Shown: one piece after another, positions 8,880 to 14,146 of the stretch | Layout: every line of letters begins with the position of its first letter | How positions within the stretch are numbered: the first letter of the stretch is position 1 | From: Stephanodiscus triporus | Lineage: Eukaryota > Bacillariophyta > Thalassiosirophyceae > Thalassiosirales > Thalassiosiraceae | Direction of reading: 5' to 3' | Assembly: GCA_036939755.1 (NCBI GenBank) | Contig: JALLAZ010003284.1 | Span: forward strand, 1-14,146 | DNA length: 14,146 bases | Notes under the pieces: generated by a model | Seen by the model: the letters and a program-made list of their open reading frames with translations, nothing else | Told to the model about the DNA's origin: nothing | Database searches by the model: none | Made by a program: the position numbers and the translations under genes

Positions 8880-9894
8880 GTTGATTTTTAAGTTATCTAG
8901 ATCTAGAGTCAGACTCAAGATCCAATGATGAATCAATTGGTCATTGGATTAGTAGGATTGTAAAGGTTCCGAGAGATTTAGAGTTAGAGAAAGCTACATG
9001 AAAAGGCTGAGGTGAAAGAGACCAAGGCCAGATTTTTCATTCAATCAGATGACGATGGGAGCATGAATGGAGAGGAGAGAATTCTAAGCAAGTTGAAGAA
9101 AAGGTGACTGATCCTTCCTTGCTTCTTGATGAGAAGAGATCAACAGTAAGATTTGATTTGACAGAACCAACCATCAAGAGGAGAATAGAATGATAAAGAG
9201 GGACAGAACAAGTAATGGTTTGGATGAGATGGGGAGAGACAAGGCTACAAACATCATGAAGAACAGCAACAACACCAATTACAACAATGTTATCAACAAC
9301 AACAACAACTTCAGTGTGGTTATTTGCTTGGGACCTTTCCCTCCTCCTCCTCATGTTCAGTCTTTTCCAAGCATATCGAATCAGCAGTATATTCCTATTC
9401 CTCATCAGCATCAGAATCCATTCATTGGGATTGTTGGTCAGTATCCAATACATCCTTTCATGGAACCTCATCAACAGATTCATCCTGCAAACTTTGGATC
9501 ATCATATTCGGCGGCATCATCAATGGGCAAGTCTCTACCATATAGACCGGGGTTTAAGCACCAACTAATGTTTTAAGATGCAACAGCTAAATCAATCAGA
9601 GGCTCTTGTTCCCCATGTCATAAAAAGTTAAGATTGAGGGCTGTGTTAATCCTATTTAGTGTCTGGTGCTTAAACCCCGGTGGTGCTTAAACCCCGGTCT
9701 ATATGGTAGATCATCTTTTGAGGAACTTCACAAGTCGGTACACAGGTGAAAGTAGCAAGAGATGGCTGATGAGATTCAGGCAGGCATTGGCTATTCATCA
9801 GAACAATCCAGGATCACTCAGAAGTGGTTATAATGCAGCTGATAGTAGTGTGTTCGATTGGTGTACAAGGAAGGGAAGAAATTGCACTCTCTAA
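8880..9894 (+). pseudogene. Decayed Q/N/P-rich coding region of unknown identity
   Basis: Protein-like segments lie on the plus strand in alternating frames: YLDLESDSRSNDESIGHW (from about 8893), RFFIQSDDDGSMNGEER (about 9031-9081), DPSLLLDEKRSTVRFDL (about 9111-9161), then an open frame from 9157 or ATG 9190 to 9576. That last frame includes an Asn-rich tract (polyglutamine in another frame) and a Pro/Gln/His-rich stretch with QQYIPIPHQHQNPF. A further open frame occupies 9703-9894. The sequence is AT-richer than the conserved genes. The shifts look like decay, although unrecognised introns could explain some. A small inverted-repeat element interrupts it at 9545-9699. I do not recognise the family; it could be a lost host gene or another element's gag. 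Confidence 0.35.
9545..9699. mobile_element. MITE-like insertion with 19-bp perfect TIRs and TATA (or TA) target duplication
   Basis: The ends are GACCGGGGTTTAAGCACCA at 9545-9563 and its exact complement at 9681-9699. TATA flanks both sides (9541-9544 and 9700-9703), so the target duplication is TATA, or TA if the element is taken as 9543-9701. The perfect inverted symmetry extends into the flanks over 30 bp (9534-9563 with 9681-9710), because the pre-insertion site is itself a palindrome (TCTACCATATATGGTAGA with TATA, TCTACCATATGGTAGA with TA). A third copy of the terminal 17 bp, TGGTGCTTAAACCCCGG, sits directly inside the right end at 9664-9680. The interior of about 100 bp has no coding potential. 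TA/TATA duplication fits Tc1/mariner-type MITEs, but the superfamily is not proven. Confidence 0.65.
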
Positions 9895-10326
9895 ACCGGG
9901 AAGATGGGATCTATTGAGCATTATTGGGTTGTAACGACTTTAGTCTGCAGGCGCCCTCTTTTAGTGTATATGTGAAAAATGCATTTACATGAGAATAATT
10001 AGAAAATTAATTTTTTCAAAGATTGATTTCATCTAGTCATTGACTCGACTCGTTGGACTTGCTATTGCCAAATGGCATCTTGTATTTGCGGCCTTATTGG
10101 GATCTGTCCTGAATTTAGTGATTTTTATCTGTTCCTCGGGTACAAACTCCGCCTTGACGACTATTGTCGTGGGATGTCTCAACAACTAAAATAGAGACTA
10201 CGTCCACTCCATGCAAGGAACAAACATGTTCTAGTTTTAGTTATCATTCACTATTCATCAGGCAATCTCATTCATATCTTTTACCGGACATTCACAAATC
10301 CCATCAATCAAATAGCTCGACTCTAC
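9895..10326. other. AT-rich non-coding region and 3' flank of the TMBIM gene
   Basis: Nothing gene-like is seen. The right end must hold the 3' UTR of the minus-strand TMBIM gene, but no canonical AATAAA is visible on that strand within this stretch, so a variant signal is likely used. Confidence 0.5.
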
Positions 10327-11196
10327 CTAGCGCTGATCGCGGCTGGCGAGCAGCTGCAGGAGGTATAGGAAGAGGTTGATGATGTCCAAGTACAGCATGA
10401 TAGATGCCAACACGTGCTCGTGCGGACTGAGTTTGTCCATGATCAACCACGTATCGAAGAGGATGTATCCGGAAAACACAATGCATGCCAAAAGTGCGTA
10501 GACATAACCGGTTCGCACGCCGAAGATCATCGCGAAGAACCCCCAAACGACGAGCGCGCCAAGACCCATGTAAAGCGCCGCGCCGAGGAAGGAGAAGTCC
10601 ACCTTGGATTGGAAGGTGAAGGCCGTGAGTCCGACGAAGATTGCACCCGTCAGGAACACCGCCTCCAACACTATTCCCCTTTGGCCCGCGGCGCAGTACG
10701 CGGTCGTCACCGACCCGACCAGGAAGGCCTCGACCAGCGTGAAGGCGCCGAGGAGGTACATGTTGTGGGGTTCCCTGTCCTTCATGCACAACAGCGCCAC
10801 TACGGTGACGACGGACATGACGATCGAGAGGGACACGGGCCACCCGTGCGTGAGCACGTAAGTTTGAGTGGGCGCGTGCAGGACCATGAACGCGCTGACG
10901 AATCCGGTCCATAACAGCTGCGCGGCCAATATGGAGTACACCCTGCGAATGAACGTCCGTCGCGTTTCAGGATCCCACCCCAGGTTCTCGAGAACCCTCG
11001 CTTCCTTCACGACGCTGGCCATCGCTCCCCCCCCCCGACCGCCACCGGTTTCCTCGTCGTCGTGGTAGTTCTTGTACCCGATAACATAAGCCTTGGGACC
11101 ATCGCCGCCACGTGGATCGCGCAGCGGAAGGACCTCGGCGACGGGGATATCCTCGCGGATAGGATCGGCGTGGAGTTTGCTCTCTGGCATCGTCAT
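10327..11196 (-). CDS. Lifeguard/TMBIM (BAX inhibitor-1 family) membrane protein
   Basis: This 289-residue, intronless protein belongs to the TMBIM family of calcium-leak and cell-death-suppressing membrane proteins of ER, Golgi and related membranes. Residues 1-85 are hydrophilic and include a Gly-rich stretch (GGGRGGG, 51-57). Seven hydrophobic segments follow at about 86-106, 119-137, 147-168, 174-193, 201-224, 230-250 and 262-283. The last region has FDTWLIMD and LYLDIINLFLYLLQLL, the family hallmark; Asp248 and Asp271 align with the paired aspartates that gate calcium in bacterial YetJ. The N-terminal segment before ETRRTFIRRVYSILAAQLL matches the Lifeguard rather than the TMBIM6 branch. 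I chose the ATG at 11196 (MTMPESK); a second Met is two codons on. The frame stays open upstream to 11412, but that part is non-conserved and lies in the eIF3b promoter. Confidence 0.9.
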   Translation of the reverse strand: MTMPESKLHADPIREDIPVAEVLPLRDPRGGDGPKAYVIGYKNYHDDEETGGGRGGGAMASVVKEARVLENLGWDPETRRTFIRRVYSILAAQLLWTGFVSAFMVLHAPTQTYVLTHGWPVSLSIVMSVVTVVALLCMKDREPHNMYLLGAFTLVEAFLVGSVTTAYCAAGQRGIVLEAVFLTGAIFVGLTAFTFQSKVDFSFLGAALYMGLGALVVWGFFAMIFGVRTGYVYALLACIVFSGYILFDTWLIMDKLSPHEHVLASIMLYLDIINLFLYLLQLLASRDQR

Positions 11197-11442
11197 GGCT
11201 CTGGTCTTCGAAATAAAAATAGAGGTATGAGAATTCCAAAAGAAATGGACCGGTCGATCGATGGAGTTGCGTTTTTTGGTGTCACAGTGGAGAGGTTCCC
11301 GCCATTTATTGACGTCTGTCCGCGTCGGACTCCGCCCTCTCTTGTAGCCTCGCCTCCCTCCAGACCTCTCCACCTCTACTCTCGCTCCCCAATACTTCAG
11401 AACCAGGTTCATCTAGTCGAGCAGGCGCCCCCTCAGCAGACC
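11197..11442. promoter_or_regulatory. Divergent promoter shared by the TMBIM and eIF3b genes
   Basis: Only 246 bp separate the two start codons, so both promoters and 5' leaders must fit here. Visible candidates are the palindrome TCGATCGA at 11254-11261 (the same core repeated in the CCT2 upstream region), a CRE/bZIP-type TGACGTC at 11310-11316, and a pyrimidine-rich stretch leading into the eIF3b start. TGACGT is the core bound by stramenopile aureochromes and other bZIP factors (established knowledge); its use here is inference. No clear TATA box is seen. Confidence 0.55.
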
Positions 11443-13677
11443 ATGTCGCCCAATTCCTCCTCCTCGGCGGCGGATGACCTAGCCGACGAGGCCGCCTCCC
11501 TCGACGGATACTTCTCCGATGCCCCCCTCGAGCCACGGCCTCGCTATCCCCCCATCGACGAGTCCTTCGACCGGTGCGTCGTGATAAGCAACCTCCCCAA
11601 GGTGCCCGAGGCGAAGTACGACAAGCTCGCGAAGGTCGTGCAGAAGCTCGTGTCCCGCATCGGCAACCTCGCGTCGTACGACGGGGGGGGGGGGGCGTCG
11701 TCGTCGTCGTCGTCGTCCGATGCCGCCGCCGCCGCCGACCCCGACGGCTCGTTCGCGGGATTCTTCATGCCGAAGTCGGCCGACGACGGCGTCACGGCCG
11801 GGTGCGCGTTCGTCGAGTACGAGTCGGCGGGGGACGCGCGCAAGGCCATCGAGGTCCTGGAGGGGTACAAGTTCGACAAGAACCACTCCCTGCGCGTGAC
11901 GCCGCACGAGCGCGCGTCTTACCTGTCGACGGTGACCGAGGGCGAATTTCGCATGCCGGAGCCGGAGCCGTTCAAGGAGCGCCCGAACACGATGACGTGG
12001 CTCGAGGACTCGTGCCAGAGGGATCAATTCGCGATTAGGCAGGGGAAGGAGACGGCCGTTTACTGGAGCGACGGACGGTCGGAGCCGGTCGTCGACTACG
12101 ACGGCGCCAGGGAGAAGAAGGCGGGGGTGAACTGGTGCGACTACTACGTGCAGTGGAGTCCGAAGGGGTCGTACTTCGCGACGCTCGTACCGAACAAGGG
12201 CGTGATACTGTGGGGCGGGAAGGGATTCGAGAAGCTCGGGCGATTCGCGGCCCCGGGCGTGAACTTCGTGGTCTTCTCCCCCCAGGAGAATTACATGGTG
12301 ACGAGCAACAACAACAGAAAGGATCCGCATGCCATCAAGGTATGGTCGATCCAGAGCGGTACTTGCCTGCGGACGTTCCCGCTCTACCCCAAGGACTTCC
12401 TCGACCCGAACGAGTCGGAAGCCCTGGAGGGCGGGGTGCCCCCCCCGCCGTTTCAGTGGAGTCACGACGACAAGTACCTCGCTCGGATGGGGAAGGACCT
12501 TATATCGATATTCGAGACCCCGTCGATGAAGCTTCTTGACCAGCGCTCCCTCGCGGCCGACGGAATACACGAATTCCAATTCAGCCCCAAGGCGAACGTC
12601 ATCGCGTACTGGGCGCCAGAGCACAAGAACCAGCCGGCGCACGTCGACCTCATCGAATTGCCAAGTCGGAAGCAGCTGCGGCAGAAGAACTTGTTCAACG
12701 TCACCAAATGCAGCATGGTGTGGCAGGAGTCCGGGGAATACCTCGGCGTCAAGGTCACGCGGCACACGAAGAGCAAGAAGACGCTATACAACAACCTCGA
12801 ACTGTTCAGGGTGAACGAGCCGGGCGTGCCCGTGGAGATGCTGGACGTGAAGGACGCCGTCATGTCGTTCGCGTGGGAACCGCAGGGATCCCGCTTCGCG
12901 ATCATACACGCCGAGAATCCATCGAGCACGAAGGTGAACGTCACATTCTACGACATGTACAAGACGATCGAGCTCGAGAAGAAGAAGGGGAAGAAGGGGG
13001 GGGGGAAGGAGAGGCAAATCGTCGCCGAGGTCAACCTCGTCGAGACACTCGAGGGGAAGCAGTGCAATTGCATCTTCTGGAGTCCGGCAGGTCGCACGGT
13101 CATCCTCGCGGCGCTCGGCGATTCGGCCTCGGGAACGCTCGAGTTTTACGACGTCGATTCGAAGACTTTGGTCATCAAGGAGCATTATCGCGCCAACCAG
13201 GTATTGTGGGATCCCAGCGGACGCACAGTCGCCACGACCGTTTCCCAGCCCATCGGCGGCGGTCACTTCAAGTTCGCGATGGACAACGGCTACGTCCTGT
13301 GGACGTTCCAGGGCAAGCAGCTGGCGCAGGCCAGCTTCGAGGCCTTTTACCAATTCGCGTGGCGACCGCGCGAGAGGCTAACGTCCAAGGAGGAGATCGC
13401 GATCATCGCGAAGAATATCAAAAAGTACGAGAAGCAGTTCAACGCCTTCGACGAGGCCAAGAAGCGAAAGCTTCGCCTGCAGGAGACGAAGGGCAAGCGC
13501 AAGAGTCGCGCGGAATTCAGGGCCGTCATGGCGCGTCTTGGCGAGTGGAGGGCGAGGCAGAAGCAGGAGCGGATGGAACTCCTCGGGGGATACGATAGCG
13601 AGGACGAGGAGAATTTCACCACCAAGGAGATCACGATCGAGACTGTCCTCAACACGAAGGAGGACCTCGTGTACTAA
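11443..13677 (+). CDS. EIF3B: Eukaryotic translation initiation factor 3 subunit B (eIF3b)
   Basis: eIF3b is a core scaffold of eIF3 on the 40S ribosomal subunit. It links eIF3a, eIF3g, eIF3i and eIF3j. The intronless protein has 744 residues (712-814 in plants, yeast and human). An RRM spans about 43-140, with RNP2-like VVISNLP (46-52) and RNP1-like GCAFVEY. Then come WLEDSCQRDQF and a nine-bladed propeller at about 200-640, with repeated WSPKG/WSHDDK/WEPQGS/WDPSGR turns, IFETPSMKLLDQRSL and LFNV. The C-terminal helix (KNIKKYEKQF...) and acidic tail (GGYDSEDEE) bind eIF3i and eIF3g in known homologues. The RRM carries a Gly4-Ala-Ser7...Ala5 insert (81-98) encoded by 13 G and TCG/GCC repeats; the propeller carries a Lys/Gly insert (513-522). 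The chosen ATG has A at -3; the frame stays open upstream through the promoter, but that part is not conserved. Confidence 0.96.
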   Translation: MSPNSSSSAADDLADEAASLDGYFSDAPLEPRPRYPPIDESFDRCVVISNLPKVPEAKYDKLAKVVQKLVSRIGNLASYDGGGGASSSSSSSDAAAAADPDGSFAGFFMPKSADDGVTAGCAFVEYESAGDARKAIEVLEGYKFDKNHSLRVTPHERASYLSTVTEGEFRMPEPEPFKERPNTMTWLEDSCQRDQFAIRQGKETAVYWSDGRSEPVVDYDGAREKKAGVNWCDYYVQWSPKGSYFATLVPNKGVILWGGKGFEKLGRFAAPGVNFVVFSPQENYMVTSNNNRKDPHAIKVWSIQSGTCLRTFPLYPKDFLDPNESEALEGGVPPPPFQWSHDDKYLARMGKDLISIFETPSMKLLDQRSLAADGIHEFQFSPKANVIAYWAPEHKNQPAHVDLIELPSRKQLRQKNLFNVTKCSMVWQESGEYLGVKVTRHTKSKKTLYNNLELFRVNEPGVPVEMLDVKDAVMSFAWEPQGSRFAIIHAENPSSTKVNVTFYDMYKTIELEKKKGKKGGGKERQIVAEVNLVETLEGKQCNCIFWSPAGRTVILAALGDSASGTLEFYDVDSKTLVIKEHYRANQVLWDPSGRTVATTVSQPIGGGHFKFAMDNGYVLWTFQGKQLAQASFEAFYQFAWRPRERLTSKEEIAIIAKNIKKYEKQFNAFDEAKKRKLRLQETKGKRKSRAEFRAVMARLGEWRARQKQERMELLGGYDSEDEENFTTKEITIETVLNTKEDLVY
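11683..11745 (+). repeat. Poly-G (13) plus (TCG)n and (GCC)n microsatellite inside the eIF3b RRM
   Basis: Thirteen consecutive G at 11683-11695 are followed by a TCG repeat and a GCC repeat. They encode Gly4, Ala, Ser7, Asp, Ala5. The tract lies between the first helix and second strand of the RRM, where human eIF3b has no such insert. The frame is intact on both sides. Confidence 0.9.
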
Positions 13678-13752
13678 GTTGTTCGCGGATATTGCGCGTA
13701 ATAACAATTCTTTCAACATCCTCGGTTGTTTCGTTTTAGTAGCTGTTAAGAG

Positions 13753-13887
13753 TTAAATTCTCTCCAAGTAGCACATCAGCGATTTGATGTCGGAGCACTT
13801 TGTCAGCAGTGCATCCAAGGCACAGCACGCCTCCTGGAAGGTGACGACTCTTTTCACACCATCGACAATGGAGGGTGGTACACGTAA
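13753..13887 (-). CDS. Possible last exon of an unidentified minus-strand gene
   Basis: The minus strand is open for 44 codons to a TAA (13753-13755) and ends in an amphipathic, helix-like segment CCALDALLTKCSDIKSLMCYLERI. Upstream it meets an in-frame TAG at 13888-13890, which could instead be the AG of a splice acceptor (CACTAG) after a C-rich tract. Its stop is 75 bp from the convergent eIF3b stop, a spacing normal in compact genomes. I do not recognise the family, and an open frame of this length could arise by chance. Confidence 0.3.
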   Translation of the reverse strand, partial: LRVPPSIVDGVKRVVTFQEACCALDALLTKCSDIKSLMCYLERI

Positions 13888-13890
13888 CTA

Positions 13891-14146
13891 GTGACACGCC
13901 GGGCGGCAGACGGCGGCGTCAGCATACCAGGAGGGAGTATTTTGTAGAGACCCAACGACTCCATAATCTCATCCCTCTCTTGAAAATCTCATTATCCCCA
14001 ATTACAACATAGTGAGCGGTTCTTAAGTGTATCTCCTATGCCCTGGCGCTTCTTATGCCCCGGCGCGGCTTTTACGGTAGTTACATAGAGAGTAGAAGCA
14101 ACCTGAATCCATTTGGTCACCTGAATGTATTTTGGTCACTCGGTTT
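13891..14146. repeat. Repeat-like sequence at the window end
   Basis: Two pairs of direct repeats are visible: TATGCCCTGGCGC at 14037-14049 with TATGCCCCGGCGC at 14054-14066, and CCTGAATCCATTTGGTCA at 14102-14119 with CCTGAATGTATTTTGGTCA at 14120-14138. No coding frame is convincing. If the exon at 13753-13887 is real, the left part is an intron. Confidence 0.45.

Noticed and set aside
4884..8900. LTRs or primer-binding site of the copia element
   Set aside because: No long direct repeat flanks the coding relic, and I saw no tRNA-complementary primer-binding string near 4884-4945.
10414..10914. 166-residue plus-strand ORF opposite the TMBIM gene
   Set aside because: Antisense shadow rich in charged residues; the minus strand encodes a clear seven-helix protein.
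11197..11412. Upstream extension of the TMBIM frame by 72 codons
   Set aside because: It is the complement of the eIF3b leader, is unlike TMBIM N-termini, and the Met at 11196 gives a normal length.
11062..11442. Upstream extension of the eIF3b frame by 127 codons
   Set aside because: It runs through the start of the divergent TMBIM gene and its promoter and has no eIF3b similarity; the ATG at 11443 gives a normal family length.
11479..12765. 428-residue minus-strand ORF opposite eIF3b
   Set aside because: It is antisense to a clearly conserved eIF3b frame. The Arg/Val/Leu-rich composition is a shadow of GC-rich codons.
12708..13598. 296-residue plus-strand ORF in another frame within eIF3b
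   Set aside because: Frame shadow of eIF3b rich in Arg, Gly and Glu, with no recognisable domain.

Overview
This window is eukaryotic nuclear DNA, most likely from a diatom or a close stramenopile relative. The evidence is spliced conserved genes with short GT-AG introns (99-156 nt), GC-rich codon use in the genes, and a decayed Ty1/copia element whose protease and integrase resemble the copia lineages I know from diatom genomes. No bacterial, phage or CRISPR features are present. The species assignment is inference.

Layout. (1) Positions 3-122 hold the last codons of an upstream plus-strand gene. (2) Positions 728-2901 are a six-exon gene for CCT2, the beta subunit of the cytosolic chaperonin TRiC/CCT. 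(3) Positions 2902-10326 are a gene-poor gap of about 7.4 kb filled with mobile DNA and relics: an unassigned ORF remnant; a roughly 980-bp element with diverged terminal inverted repeats and many subterminal ATGTCGGC-like motifs (3904-4883); a copia retrotransposon with gag, protease and integrase but no visible reverse transcriptase or LTRs (about 4946-8388); and an AT-richer, Q/N/P-rich decayed coding region (about 8880-9894) interrupted by a small palindromic MITE-like insertion (9545-9699). (4) Positions 10327-11196 (minus strand) encode a seven-helix Lifeguard/TMBIM (BAX inhibitor-1 family) protein. (5) Positions 11443-13677 (plus strand) encode translation initiation factor eIF3b without introns, fired divergently from the TMBIM gene across 246 bp. 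(6) Positions 13753-13887 may be the last exon of another minus-strand gene convergent with eIF3b, followed by repeat-like sequence to the window end.

The housekeeping genes are not a functional unit: protein folding, membrane calcium/death control and translation initiation are simply neighbours. The most distinctive observations are the two non-autonomous elements (one sits exactly in the centre of a host palindrome), long G/C homopolymers inside coding exons and introns (including 13 G in a row in the eIF3b RRM), and a stop-free, frame-preserving first intron in CCT2. I found no convincing novel multi-gene system.
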